Assembly: GCF_004139715.1 (NCBI RefSeq)
Contig: NZ_CP035544.1
Location: 2,297,501-2,361,500, forward strand
Source: Muriicola soli
GTDB taxonomy: Bacteria; Bacteroidota; Bacteroidia; Flavobacteriales; Flavobacteriaceae
Length of the DNA stretch: 64,000 nt
Direction: 5' to 3'
This document shows, piece after piece, positions 11,887 through 21,833 of the stretch. Every line of letters starts with the position of its first letter. The stretch's first letter is position 1. Under the pieces are notes generated by a model. It saw only the letters and a program-made list of their open reading frames with translations, did no database searches and was not told the origin of the DNA. Both the position numbers and the translations under genes were made by a program.

Positions 11887-12726
11887 CTAGACTTTAGTCA
11901 AAGTAATAGAGGCATTAGCCTGTGCACCACAACTTGCTCCACCCTCGTCATCTGCAAAGTCGATAACTAAAACAGAGTCGTCACCGGCAGTATAACCACC
12001 TGTTGCATTACTGGGTCCGAGAGTTGTAGAAGAACCACAACCTACTCCGGTAGCCTGCCCCGCATCAACTACAACTGTCCCGCAAACAAGGGTAAAGTTA
12101 AAGTCGATTGGACTAAATGTACCTAAGTCCGGATAGATCTGAGCGTTGAATACTCTCGCATCATTACTGGAAGCCCCCTGAGAGATCGTTACAACCCCTT
12201 GTGGGAACACTGTTGATCCAAAAATACCTGTAGCAGTAGTAGTAAGCTGGTAATCTCCTATAAAGAAATCCTCTTCCACAGGACATACCTGGAACATGCT
12301 TATGGTAAGCGTTCCGGGATCAACATTAGCATCACCCGATCCTGTGATTCCTGCTAATTCCAAAGTAACTGTTTTGGTTTCACCGATTTCTATTCCGGCA
12401 TCTATTCCTGTAAAACTTAGCAAACCTACATAAGAATTTGCCGGAATCGTTACAGATCCTGCCACGCTGTACTGATCAGCAGTTGCTTCATCTTCAGCTC
12501 CTGAGACAACATTAACATTTACCGTTCTGTCAGCATCCGAAATAGTTGACACCTCAATAGGAATCTCAATTTCAGCACTGGAATCAAATACAACGGGTAA
12601 GTTAATAGCGCTTGTGTTAAACGTAACAAACGTTTGCCCATTGACGTTGTCGTATATTACCAGGTCCTCTTCACATGAAGTGAAGCTGATGATAGCAATT
12701 ACGATAAGTGCAATATATTTTTTCAT
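11887..12726 (-). CDS. lipoprotein, third gene of the susCD operon
   Basis: A 279-residue lipoprotein with Cys18 (SFTSCEED), the acidic residues after Cys fitting a surface-lipoprotein export signal. The middle (about 30-135) reads like a Calx-beta-like sandwich (VVFDSSAEIEIPIEVSTIS, DADRTVNVNVV), and the C-terminal half (about 140-279) is a second beta-rich domain containing several cysteines (VCPVEEDFF, LVCGTVVV, GVGCGSS, GASCGAQA). It follows susD by 19 nt, the position where SusE/SusF-like or other surface glycan- or peptide-binding lipoproteins usually sit. Ligand unknown. Confidence 0.75.
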   Translation of the reverse strand: MKKYIALIVIAIISFTSCEEDLVIYDNVNGQTFVTFNTSAINLPVVFDSSAEIEIPIEVSTISDADRTVNVNVVSGAEDEATADQYSVAGSVTIPANSYVGLLSFTGIDAGIEIGETKTVTLELAGITGSGDANVDPGTLTISMFQVCPVEEDFFIGDYQLTTTATGIFGSTVFPQGVVTISQGASSNDARVFNAQIYPDLGTFSPIDFNFTLVCGTVVVDAGQATGVGCGSSTTLGPSNATGGYTAGDDSVLVIDFADDEGGASCGAQANASITLTKV

Positions 12727-12745
12727 AATATTTCTTTTTTAAGTG

Positions 12746-14248
12746 TTAGTATCCTGGGTTTTGCTGCTCACGAAGACCTGGGTTCGCATTGAATTCCACG
12801 ATAGGCAGTGGCAATGTAAACCTGAAGTCCGTTGCTGGAAGCGTACAAGCTCCATTAAACGCGCAATCAATCGGGTCTTTTAAGACTCCCTGGTTAGCAC
12901 GGGCACCCAATCTTTTGATGTCCTTGTAACGATGACCTTCAAAGGCCAATTCAATTCTTCTGGCATCAAGGATTGCTGCGAAAGCTTCTGTTTCATTAGC
13001 AAATACCGGTAAAGCAGTATCTGTTCCGAAACGAGCGTCGTTTAACTGCTTTAATAAAGCCGCAGTAGAATTCGTAGCACCGTTAATACTTCCTGCATCG
13101 GCGTAAGCCTCAGCGCGGATAAACAACATTTCTGAAGAACGAAATACTTTGAGGTCGTTCATCAAAGGCTGCCCTTCAGATCCTGGATACTTCTGGATCA
13201 CCAGAATGTCAGTAGCCGGGTTGTTATTCGTCGCATAATCAGGATCAATAACACTTGTTGGTGCCACATTCACATCATAGCGAATATCTGCAGGATCTAA
13301 CAAGTTAAATAAAGAACGTCCCATTTCGAAATAAGGAGAACCAGAAAGGGTAGCATCTACGAAGGCAAAACGAGCACCGGCCCATCCACCTGCGGCAGGA
13401 CTACCTGTAGCACCCTGTCCGTCATAAGGATCATTGTTTGTTCTTTCTAACTTAAAGATGATCTCGGTATTATCAGTATCAAGGAACATCGCCTCGTACT
13501 GAGCTCTGTTTGCAATACCGTACTTGTCTAACAATTGCTGACTCAAAGTAGCAGCCAGAGTGTAGTTCCCACGGTAAGCAGCAATACGAGCCCTTAACGC
13601 TGTTACAGCATCTCTGTTTGCGAATGTCGGATCACTTGTGTCTGCACCAATAAGGGATTGAGCACGATCTAAATCAGCAAGGATCAATGCATAAACCTCT
13701 CCGTTGGTATTTCTCAACAACTGCTCGTCAATGGTAGGAACACGATCGAGAGCAATTACCCCAAGGGCGCTGTCATCCGTATAATCTGTTGTGAAATACT
13801 CCATAAGGAACCAATGAGCCCATGCTCTTAAGAAGTAAGACTGGCCTACAATGTCATTGTATTGAGCTTCTTCTCCTGCTTCAGGCGTGATTCCTTCAGC
13901 AGCTTCGATAAGCCTGTTAGCCGAATTGATAGCACCATATGCGCCTACCCAGAAGCTGGCAGGAGCTGTACTACCTGCATTTAAAACAAAACCGTAATCG
14001 GCAAGTCCCTGGCCTCCATTATCAAAACCGATAGAGAGTTCATCAGTGAAGATCGAACTAAAGGCGATCTCACCGGAAAGGTCGTAATTGGCATAGACCC
14101 CAAAGAGTCCGGCCTGAAGATCCGCTACGTTTTCGAAAGCGGCATCGGCATCCAATCGTCCTGGCTGGTCAATATCGATCGCATCGTTACACGCTACGAG
14201 GACTGTTACCAAGCCAAATAGATAAAATAGTTTTTTATAATTTTTCAT
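12746..14248 (-). CDS. SusD/RagB-family nutrient-binding outer-membrane lipoprotein
   Basis: A 500-residue SusD-like protein. It carries a lipoprotein signal with Cys20 (VLVACNDAID), the SusD N-terminal sequence with QSYFLRAWAHWFLMEYF, TPR-like helices, and the C-terminal RagB/SusD signature (RSSEMLFIRAEAYAD, RRIELAFEGHRYKDIKR, LPIVEFNANPGLREQQNPGY). SusD proteins cap the SusC barrel and bind the incoming oligosaccharide or peptide on the cell surface. The gene starts 14 nt after susC. No carbohydrate-active enzyme, protease or regulator gene lies beside it, so the substrate cannot be inferred from context. Confidence 0.95.
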   Translation of the reverse strand: MKNYKKLFYLFGLVTVLVACNDAIDIDQPGRLDADAAFENVADLQAGLFGVYANYDLSGEIAFSSIFTDELSIGFDNGGQGLADYGFVLNAGSTAPASFWVGAYGAINSANRLIEAAEGITPEAGEEAQYNDIVGQSYFLRAWAHWFLMEYFTTDYTDDSALGVIALDRVPTIDEQLLRNTNGEVYALILADLDRAQSLIGADTSDPTFANRDAVTALRARIAAYRGNYTLAATLSQQLLDKYGIANRAQYEAMFLDTDNTEIIFKLERTNNDPYDGQGATGSPAAGGWAGARFAFVDATLSGSPYFEMGRSLFNLLDPADIRYDVNVAPTSVIDPDYATNNNPATDILVIQKYPGSEGQPLMNDLKVFRSSEMLFIRAEAYADAGSINGATNSTAALLKQLNDARFGTDTALPVFANETEAFAAILDARRIELAFEGHRYKDIKRLGARANQGVLKDPIDCAFNGACTLPATDFRFTLPLPIVEFNANPGLREQQNPGY

Positions 14249-14262
14249 TGCTCTTTTTATTT

Positions 14263-17200
14263 TTAAAATCCTAATTCGAATCCTACTGATAGTGTCTTAG
14301 GTGTTGGATACAAACGTGAAGTATTACTTAACGCTTCTGCATCAAACCCTCTCCATTTTGTAATAGTAAATAGGTTTTCTGCGTTTCCAAATATTCTAAG
14401 TCTTGAGAATCCTGTACCTTCTAGCAGTCTTGCCGGGAAGCTGTATCCGATAGAGGCAAAACGCAATCTGATATAATCAGCATCTGTTACATAGCGGTCA
14501 GAGCCAAATGATGCTCTGTTAAATGCATCGTAAGATGGAATATCAGTGACTCTGTTATCCGGAGTCCACGCTCTAAACAAATCACGAGAAGATCTAAACT
14601 GTCCGATGTTGTCCGGATTCTGGAATGAAGCAAGGTCATTGTCGAACCTGTCTACCCCAACAGTGTAGTTAAACTGTGTCTGAACAAAGAATCCTTTGTA
14701 ATCCAGATTGAAACCAAAACTTCCGTTAAAATCAGGGAAAATGTTCTGATCTGTCCAAACTCTGTCAGTATCTGCATCAGGATTTTCTGTGATGTTACCA
14801 TCTGCATCCAAAAACAACAGGTTACCATTAGCCGGGTTTACACCTGCATAACGAATGGTGTAGTATTCAAATAACTTTCCACCATTTCTACCTGTTCCGA
14901 TGAGTTCCCCATCTTCACTTGGTAAATCACCCAATTCCTGTTTGTTGTAGTTCCCTACAAAATTCAGAACCAGGTTAAGCCCGTCGTCTCCTCCATTAAG
15001 GATGTTATAGTTCAAAGTAAGATCAACACCAGTATTAGTCAATGTTCCTGTGTTCGCATTCAATTGCGTTACCGCATTAATTGCAGAAACGGGAGTACTC
15101 TGGAACAAATCTGATGTTTCTTTTACATATCCGTCTACACTACCTCTCAACCTGCTGTTAAACAACTCAAAGTCGAGACCAACGTTACCCTGGGTAACGG
15201 TTTCCCATCGAAGGGTAGTATTCGCAATTTGAGAAAGGAATGTAGCAGTTTGGTTTGCATATCCCGGCCCTGTGGCAAAGAAGTTCTTTGTAAGGTCAGG
15301 TGAAGAGAAATAAGTATTACCTGCAATCCTCTGGTTACCTGAGGTACCGTAAGAGGCTCTTAACTTCAAGACATCAAAGACTGAATTTTCCATAAAGGCT
15401 TCGTTGTCAATATTCCAACGCCCGGCTACAGAATAGAAAGTCGCGTATCGGTTACTTCCTGCAAAACGGTAGGAAGCATCACGTCTGATTGTACCCGTGA
15501 TCCCATAACGTCCGTCATAATCGTAATCAGCCTGGCTGAATACGGAGAACAGACCTGCATTTCTGATTGTCGCAGTAGGGTTGTCAGGGAACAGTAATGC
15601 GCCCTGAGCAGTATCATAAAATACTGGTACAAGTCCGGCACCATCTCCTGGTGAGAAAGTCTTTGGGTTTAACCCGTTAGCAAAATATCCAAAAGCTCTC
15701 AAATGTGCCTTAAAATATTCTGAGTAAACCCCCATATCCAATGTGTGCTTGCCCCAGGTATTGTTGTAATTCAATGAAGTTACCTGGTTGTAGCTAAACT
15801 GTCTGGTAGAGATTTGCTGCTGGAATCCTGAAGTTGGGTTTTCAGCGCCTCCAAAAAGAAGTGCGTTAAAGGAAGTTGGACCTTCCGCCCTGGTCAAGAA
15901 TTCACTTTGGTAATCAGCACTCATGGTTACATTCGCAGAAAGATTATCAGTAATCTGATATCCCGCCTGGAAGCTTCCGATAAGCTTAACCTCTTCTTCT
16001 TTTCTGGTATAAGTTCTTAACCTGTCTATAAGGAAAAGAGGAGTGTTAGCAAATGTCAATGGTGAAAGAAGGTCAGCACCTGTGGTATAATCATCAGGAG
16101 TGATATAAGGTACCGACTGATAGGCACCAAGGATATAGTTCCTGTTGATAGCACCAGAACCAATAGAGTTAGGCTCGTTAGATTCTGAATAGTTAATCGT
16201 TAGATTAGTGCTGTAATTGAATTTTTCGTTCTCAGATTTTCCTGTAGTATTATTACGAATACTGAAACGCTTAAGGTTTGAATCCTGAAGCACACCTTCC
16301 TGGTCAAAATAACCTAAAGAAGTAAACTGTGTAAAGTTCTCACTACCTGATTGCAGGGTAAGCGTATGATTCTGAGTAAGTCCGGTATCGAAAAAGTAAT
16401 TGGCCCAATCAAAAGTGGGGGCCGCAGCAATTTCTTGATCCGTAAGTGTTGCACCTCGTCCTAGTCCTCTCTGCTGTTCAAGACCAAGCTGCTCTTGAGA
16501 ATCCATGAGGTTGTAGTCATTATCCTGAAGAGTACTAAAACTCATGATTCCGGTATAATTGACTTGAAGGCCCTGATTAAAGTTACCCTGACGTGTCTTG
16601 ATCACAATTACCCCGTTCGCACCCCTGTTACCGTAAATTGCAGTTGCCCCCGCATCTTTCAATACAGAAACTGAAGCGATGTCTTGTGGGTTTAAACTAC
16701 GGAAGTTATTCTCATCTACAGGTACACCGTCTATAATGTAGAGCGGCTGTGTGTTACCGTTGATGGAAGTTACCCCACGAAGGTTTACGTTAGAAGCGGC
16801 ACCGGGCTGTCCGGTAGAAGTGGTAATGTTAAGACCTGCTACCTGTCCGGAAAGTGTCTGGACAAAACTCGCGTTTGGTCTGTTCTCAATAGTCTCCGCA
16901 TTAATCGTTACCGATGCAATACTCGACTTTTCCTTGGTAGAGTTACGATACCCCTGAACTACAACTTCCTGCAGTGCTTCAGCATCATCTTCCATTTGAA
17001 CATTAATGGTACTAGCAGTACCAATAGTTCTCGTCACCGTCTTTTGCCCCAGATAACTGTACCTTAATACCTGTCCAACACGGGCAGAAATAGTATAGTT
17101 TCCGTCAAAATCGGTTTGTGTTCCGGTCGTTGTTCCAACAACTAAAACCGCAACACCAGGTAGAGGCATCCCGCTTTGGTCTGTCACAACACCTGAAATA

Positions 17201-17277
17201 CTCTTCTCTTGTGCAAAAGAAAAGCTCATGCAGAGCACCAATAATGGTGTCAACATCCATGTTAACTTTGATTTCAT
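14263..17277 (-). CDS. SusC/RagA-family TonB-linked outer-membrane transporter
   Basis: A 1004-residue SusC-type protein: signal peptide (about 1-22, ending FAQ), a carboxypeptidase-regulatory-like domain (about 25-100, with SGVVTDQSGMPLPGVAV), a TonB plug (about 110-230, with PLYIIDGVPVDENNF, IASVSVLKDAGATAIYGNRG and ANGVIVIKTRQG), and a 22-strand barrel ending SVGFELGF with a C-terminal Phe. It imports a substrate across the outer membrane using TonB energy together with the SusD partner. It is the first gene of a three-gene operon read leftward, facing rnhB across a 212-nt divergent spacer. No sigma/anti-sigma pair is adjacent and no N-terminal STN domain is visible, so anti-sigma signalling is not suggested. 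Confidence 0.95.
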   Translation of the reverse strand: MKSKLTWMLTPLLVLCMSFSFAQEKSISGVVTDQSGMPLPGVAVLVVGTTTGTQTDFDGNYTISARVGQVLRYSYLGQKTVTRTIGTASTINVQMEDDAEALQEVVVQGYRNSTKEKSSIASVTINAETIENRPNASFVQTLSGQVAGLNITTSTGQPGAASNVNLRGVTSINGNTQPLYIIDGVPVDENNFRSLNPQDIASVSVLKDAGATAIYGNRGANGVIVIKTRQGNFNQGLQVNYTGIMSFSTLQDNDYNLMDSQEQLGLEQQRGLGRGATLTDQEIAAAPTFDWANYFFDTGLTQNHTLTLQSGSENFTQFTSLGYFDQEGVLQDSNLKRFSIRNNTTGKSENEKFNYSTNLTINYSESNEPNSIGSGAINRNYILGAYQSVPYITPDDYTTGADLLSPLTFANTPLFLIDRLRTYTRKEEEVKLIGSFQAGYQITDNLSANVTMSADYQSEFLTRAEGPTSFNALLFGGAENPTSGFQQQISTRQFSYNQVTSLNYNNTWGKHTLDMGVYSEYFKAHLRAFGYFANGLNPKTFSPGDGAGLVPVFYDTAQGALLFPDNPTATIRNAGLFSVFSQADYDYDGRYGITGTIRRDASYRFAGSNRYATFYSVAGRWNIDNEAFMENSVFDVLKLRASYGTSGNQRIAGNTYFSSPDLTKNFFATGPGYANQTATFLSQIANTTLRWETVTQGNVGLDFELFNSRLRGSVDGYVKETSDLFQSTPVSAINAVTQLNANTGTLTNTGVDLTLNYNILNGGDDGLNLVLNFVGNYNKQELGDLPSEDGELIGTGRNGGKLFEYYTIRYAGVNPANGNLLFLDADGNITENPDADTDRVWTDQNIFPDFNGSFGFNLDYKGFFVQTQFNYTVGVDRFDNDLASFQNPDNIGQFRSSRDLFRAWTPDNRVTDIPSYDAFNRASFGSDRYVTDADYIRLRFASIGYSFPARLLEGTGFSRLRIFGNAENLFTITKWRGFDAEALSNTSRLYPTPKTLSVGFELGF

Positions 17278-17489
17278 TTAATTAGATTTTTGAATTAGCC
17301 AGCTGCAAAAATGATAATTATAAGTTAATTTTCCAAACGAGAAGTGAAAGTGGCGTTAAGGCTTGTTAAAATATGGTCATTTATTATTGATAATGTAATC
17401 ATTTTGGCAATTTGATTAACTATCATCAAAACTTTTAACGATATATTTTAAATCCTTATGTTCTTAACTGCCTCAAATTTGGATACTAA

Positions 17490-18092
17490 ATGGCCTTATT
17501 AAAAGAATATCACCGTTTCTTATACGAAGCCGGAACCGACGAGGCGGGCCGGGGATGTCTGGCCGGTCCGGTTACCGCAGCCGCCGTTATTCTCCCTCCG
17601 GGATACATTTCTGACCTACTCAATGACTCAAAGGTTCTTTCGGAGAAACAAAGAGGTATTATCGGTGCTGAAATATTATCGGATGCCCTGAGTTACAGTA
17701 TAGTCCATATTGAGCCTGCCATGGTAGATGAAATTAATGTCCTCAACGCTTCTATCCTTGGAATGCACAAAGCCCTTTCAGGCCTTAGTGTAGAACCCAG
17801 ACATATCCTTGTGGATGGAAATCAATTTAAGCCCTTCAAAAAATATTCACACGAGTGTATCGTAAAAGGAGATGGGAAATACATGAGTATAGCTGCAGCT
17901 TCCGTCCTGGCAAAGAATTCAAGGGACGATTATATGAGGAAGCTACACGAGGAGTACCCGGTCTACAACTGGCAGCAAAACAAAGGCTACCCTACAGCGG
18001 AACATCGCAGGGCGATTCTCAAATACGGACTTACCCCTTATCACAGAAAAAGTTTTAAAATCAGGAATGATCAATTATCACTTGAACTATAA
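17490..18092 (+). CDS. rnhB: ribonuclease HII
   Basis: A 200-residue RNase HII, the usual length. It cleaves the RNA strand of RNA-DNA hybrids, notably at single ribonucleotides in DNA. The catalytic signature TDEAGRG sits at residues 16-22 (Asp17, Glu18), the next acidic residue is Asp109 in ILVDGNQF, and the C-terminal motif AAASVLAKNSRD is intact. The cytoplasmic enzyme is followed after 28 nt by an 815-residue lipoprotein gene that is probably co-transcribed. Confidence 0.97.
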   Translation: MALLKEYHRFLYEAGTDEAGRGCLAGPVTAAAVILPPGYISDLLNDSKVLSEKQRGIIGAEILSDALSYSIVHIEPAMVDEINVLNASILGMHKALSGLSVEPRHILVDGNQFKPFKKYSHECIVKGDGKYMSIAAASVLAKNSRDDYMRKLHEEYPVYNWQQNKGYPTAEHRRAILKYGLTPYHRKSFKIRNDQLSLEL

Positions 18093-18120
18093 AACCCTAA
18101 ATTTGTTCTAAAATTAGTGC

Positions 18121-20568
18121 ATGAGAAGTATCCTGGCGATAGGCTTTATCGCAATCTTCATATCGGCCTGTAATTCTTTGGAACGTACTGAAATTTCATT
18201 AGAAGAGGCGATTCCCTCCAATGCAGCCCTTATCCTTAAAGTAAAGGACCCGGCTTCTTTAAAGCGTGATCTCAGGAACTGCGATTTTATCCCATCTTCT
18301 TCTACTGTGAAATATGGGGCTGATCTACTATATATAATCGGACAATTAAAAGAACTCCAAACTAAAGATGAGGGTTACCTGGTGGCCATACCCAATTCTT
18401 CTGACAGCCTCTCTTACGTTTATATATCTGAAATTGCCCCTAAAGAACAAACGGCAGACAGTGTTGAGACAGACAGTATTAGGGTGGAGCCTGAATTAAT
18501 TGAGGAAACTACAGTATCGTCTGTAAAGTGGTTCACTTCTGAAACGGGAAATCTGAGATTTTCCAGCATAGATTCTTTGCTGGTCGCAGAAAAAAAATGG
18601 TTAAACTCAACCTCCTATCCCGGGAATGAATTACTATCCCTACTTAAAAACCCTGCCCCCGGAAAGGAAGTTTCCCTCTTTTTAAAGTCACCTCAACTCG
18701 ATTCCCTGAATTCCTTAGTGGCAAATAAAAGTAGTTTTAACTGGACTCACTTAGCCAACTCCCTGGCACTGGATCTCAGGGCTTCACAGGACATATTACA
18801 ATGGACAGGTGTTGGCACCGTTACGGATAGTACACCTTCACTCCTATCCCTTTTTTCAAATACCCAACCCGTAGTGAATACCCTTGCCTCCCTCGCCCCT
18901 GAGAGCGCAGACGGATTGCTTACGATTTCATTTACGGATGAGGCGGTCTTCAGGGCAAATCAGCAGCAACAATTTACTGAGGCCAATGACGCAGACGCGC
19001 TGTTTGGAACCACCGAAGAAGTAGGCCTCGTATTTCAAGGGCAAAATAAGGGAATAATCATCAATACATTTGGAGCACTAAGCCTGTCAGAATTTTTACA
19101 GGAATCGCGTAGCTCAGTGTATGATTACCAAGGAAAGGAGATAGGGGTCCTGGCATCTAGCGCTTTACTGGAAGAGGCTTTTCCCGCCTTTATTTCCAAT
19201 TTTAAAGCTACCCACTATACAGTGCTCGACAATGCCTTTATCTTTTGTGAGGATAGAAGATTTATAGAACTTATGATCAGGAATATCAACAGTGAAAAAA
19301 CTTTTGAGACTTCTGCGATATACGAAAGTGCCCGCTCCGAACTGGCGGAGGCTTCTTCTATGCTCTTCCTTGCGGATGGCGGCAAACTGACTGACGAAAT
19401 TTCCCGCTATATCCCCAAAGCCATGTTATTAGGTCAGGGTTCAGACATGCCCGATCATGTCTTCGCCTTTCAGCTCGTCTCAGACCGATCCTTCTCCCAC
19501 CTTAACACTTTTGTTAAAAGAAAAACGAATGCTCAAAAAAAACGGGGAGTTGCACCGCTCTTCACGGTTGAATTGGGGGCACCATTGGCAACTAACCCTC
19601 AATTTGTAACAGATCACAGGAATGATAAAAAAGAGATCGTTGTACAGGACACGGAGAACAACCTCTACCTGATCTCAACATCGGGTAAAGTTTTATGGAA
19701 GAAGAAACTCGAAGGAAGAGTACAAGGCAGAATAGAACAAATAGACCTCTACAAGAACGGTCGCTTACAACTTGCCTTTACGACCAGTAATCAGTTCCTG
19801 GTACTAGACAGGAACGGAAAAGAGGTAGCTCCTTTTGATATGTCCTTTTCCGGCCCCTTACTCAATCCGCTTTCGGTATTCGATTATGAAGGTAATCGCA
19901 ATTACCGCTTTGTGGTGACCCAGGGCAGTGATGTACGTATGTACAACGGAAAGGGCAAAATTGTAGACGGATTCAAATACACAAAGGCTGAAACTGCGGT
20001 TCTCGACAGGCCGAGACATTTCAGGATCGGCAGCAAGGATTACTTAGTTTTTAAACTCGAAGACGGTTCCCTTAGAATTTTAAATCGGGTGGGCGATACA
20101 CGGGTTGCGGTAGATGAAAGAATCGATTTTTCAGAAAACGATGTTTATCTCAACAATAACAAGTTTATTATCACCGATAAAACAGGGACGCTCTTTGCCA
20201 TTGATACCCGTGGAAAGATCACAAAAACCCGTTTTAACCTATCCGAAGACCACGGGATAGACGCTACCACTAAAACCCTTTCAGTGATGAATGACAATGA
20301 GCTCACCATTAAAGGGAACAAGGCTAGCCTGGACCTTGGGGTCTATACAAAACCTCGTATCTTTTATATCTACGACAAGATCTACGTGAGCGTTACGGAT
20401 ATTCAGACGCAAAGGGCCTACCTCTTTGACAGCAATGCAATCTCATTTTCAGGGTTCCCGGTATATGCCGCTTCACCGATCGACCTTTCAGACTTGGATA
20501 ACGACAGGAGGGTGGAGATCGTCTCCAAATTTGAGGAGAATTCAGTGATCGTGTACACGATCAATTAA
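18121..20568 (+). CDS. large lipoprotein with DUF3352-like N half and beta-propeller-like C half
   Basis: An 815-residue lipoprotein: Cys17 in IFISACNSLE. The N-terminal half (about 30-470) consists of alternating alpha/beta segments beginning with a phrase of the type AIPSNAALILKVKDP, reminiscent of DUF3352 surface proteins. The C-terminal half (about 490-815) has repeated short blade-like strands (VVQDTENNLYLISTSGKVLWKK, DRNGKEVAPF, ITDKTGTLFAIDTRGKI), as in PQQ/WD-type propellers, and ends in DLDNDRRVEIVSKF, an FG-GAP-like blade. Family assignment is tentative and the function unknown. It follows rnhB by 28 nt. Confidence 0.72.
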   Translation: MRSILAIGFIAIFISACNSLERTEISLEEAIPSNAALILKVKDPASLKRDLRNCDFIPSSSTVKYGADLLYIIGQLKELQTKDEGYLVAIPNSSDSLSYVYISEIAPKEQTADSVETDSIRVEPELIEETTVSSVKWFTSETGNLRFSSIDSLLVAEKKWLNSTSYPGNELLSLLKNPAPGKEVSLFLKSPQLDSLNSLVANKSSFNWTHLANSLALDLRASQDILQWTGVGTVTDSTPSLLSLFSNTQPVVNTLASLAPESADGLLTISFTDEAVFRANQQQQFTEANDADALFGTTEEVGLVFQGQNKGIIINTFGALSLSEFLQESRSSVYDYQGKEIGVLASSALLEEAFPAFISNFKATHYTVLDNAFIFCEDRRFIELMIRNINSEKTFETSAIYESARSELAEASSMLFLADGGKLTDEISRYIPKAMLLGQGSDMPDHVFAFQLVSDRSFSHLNTFVKRKTNAQKKRGVAPLFTVELGAPLATNPQFVTDHRNDKKEIVVQDTENNLYLISTSGKVLWKKKLEGRVQGRIEQIDLYKNGRLQLAFTTSNQFLVLDRNGKEVAPFDMSFSGPLLNPLSVFDYEGNRNYRFVVTQGSDVRMYNGKGKIVDGFKYTKAETAVLDRPRHFRIGSKDYLVFKLEDGSLRILNRVGDTRVAVDERIDFSENDVYLNNNKFIITDKTGTLFAIDTRGKITKTRFNLSEDHGIDATTKTLSVMNDNELTIKGNKASLDLGVYTKPRIFYIYDKIYVSVTDIQTQRAYLFDSNAISFSGFPVYAASPIDLSDLDNDRRVEIVSKFEENSVIVYTIN

Positions 20569-20689
20569 TTGAACTAAAAGGTATTAGAGGGGGTAAAATA
20601 GGGCTTACTTTCCGGAAATAAACATCAAATTTTTAGTATTTTTAGGAGTACTAATCGGTTTCTGGTATGGAAACCTTAAGAAGATATTC

Positions 20690-21379
20690 ATGAAAAAAAT
20701 AATCCTTAGTCTTTGTTTGATCTTATTTTTAATCGGGGGTGTTTATAGCCAGGACTGCAGCATATATTACCCTATGAAGGAAGGAGCCACATTTCAGTAT
20801 ACCAACTATGATAAAAAAGGAAAAACGGAAGGCGTCCTTGATTACGAGATCACAGAGGTTATCGCGAATGGCGGAGCTACCCAGGCTACCATGGTTATTG
20901 TAATGAAGGATGAAAAAGGTAAGGAAATATACAATACAGACTATAGCTTTACTTGTGAAGACAATAAGGTATCCATTGACTATGAATCCTTAGTGCCTGA
21001 TAATTTGTTTGAGCAAATGGGGGATATGGAAATGGAGATCACCGGAACGGATATAGAATTACCTAACAATTTGGAAGTAGGACAAGTTTTGCCTGATGCC
21101 AATGTCACCATGACCATGAAGATGGGGGGAATGAATATGAAGACCACTGTGAATATCCTTAACCGAAAAGTAGAAAAAATGGAAACCGTCACCACTTCAG
21201 CCGGTTCTTTTAAGTGTTATGTGATCTATAGTGATAGTCAGACTAAGACAATGGGGATGAATAAAACCTTTCCTTCTCGACTGTGGCTGGCTGAAGGCGT
21301 GGGTATGGTAAAGCAGGAAACTTACAAGAAAAATCAGGATTTGATGAGCTGGACGGAGCTTACGGCATACTCTAATTGA
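20690..21379 (+). CDS. exported DUF3108/TapB-like protein
   Basis: A 229-residue protein with a signal peptide ending VYSQ. The mature part begins CSIYYPMKEGATFQYTNYDKKGK, a pattern seen in flavobacterial proteins annotated TapB-family or DUF3108-like, which are beta-rich periplasmic or outer-membrane-associated proteins of uncertain role. A methionine-rich stretch (about 120-150, MTMKMGGMNMKTTV) is notable. The end (about 180-225) is a beta strand-rich KCYVIYSDSQTKTMG...SRLWLAEGVGMVKQE segment typical of this group. It stands alone, with 121 nt upstream and no close downstream partner. Confidence 0.7.
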   Translation: MKKIILSLCLILFLIGGVYSQDCSIYYPMKEGATFQYTNYDKKGKTEGVLDYEITEVIANGGATQATMVIVMKDEKGKEIYNTDYSFTCEDNKVSIDYESLVPDNLFEQMGDMEMEITGTDIELPNNLEVGQVLPDANVTMTMKMGGMNMKTTVNILNRKVEKMETVTTSAGSFKCYVIYSDSQTKTMGMNKTFPSRLWLAEGVGMVKQETYKKNQDLMSWTELTAYSN

Positions 21380-21476
21380 ATTTACCTGCCTGTTATTTCA
21401 ACAGGGATTTATCTTCTGGAATTATAAAATAGGAATACTTACAGATCAGAAAGAGAGTAAACAATGTTTTAATCTC

Positions 21477-21701
21477 TTAACTATAACTGGCCAGGTTAGA
21501 CTCAATATCCTCTTTTTTATCATCGGAAACTTCCCCTTCTTGTGTTTGTTCATACTGGATCTCAGATGAAGGGTTCCGGGCCTGGTTTGCATCAGTATCT
21601 GACGAACTCCACGCCTCATATTGCGAATTCAGCAACATTCCCAGGAAAAAGATTCCCAGCATGATTAGCTTGTGCGATATTTGGGTTCTGATACTAGACA
21701 T
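21477..21701 (-). CDS. small single-membrane-span protein, unknown
   Basis: A 74-residue ORF starting with ATG. It has one hydrophobic segment (about 11-27, KLIMLGIFFLGMLLN), which may be a signal anchor, and a polar acidic tail rich in Ser, Gln, Glu and Asp. Nothing identifies a family. It lies in a gap between convergent neighbours, and no other frame is more plausible here. Its layout (short hydrophobic start, acidic Gln/Glu tail) resembles the 54-residue ORF at 32011-32175, but the similarity is too weak to call homology. Confidence 0.5.
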   Translation of the reverse strand: MSSIRTQISHKLIMLGIFFLGMLLNSQYEAWSSSDTDANQARNPSSEIQYEQTQEGEVSDDKKEDIESNLASYS

Positions 21702-21833
21702 TTTGATAGTTTTTTACTTTGGTTACTTACCTAATAGACGTTTATAGAAGGTAATTGTTACAAAATCAAAACCTTAGAATCATCTTTTTCTTCGATAAGA
21801 CCCGGGAAAATCAATATTTATCGCAATTTCAGC

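Noticed and set aside
14263-17277. Anti-sigma/sigma regulated SusC system
   Set aside because: The SusC has no visible N-terminal STN signalling domain and no FecI/FecR pair lies beside it.
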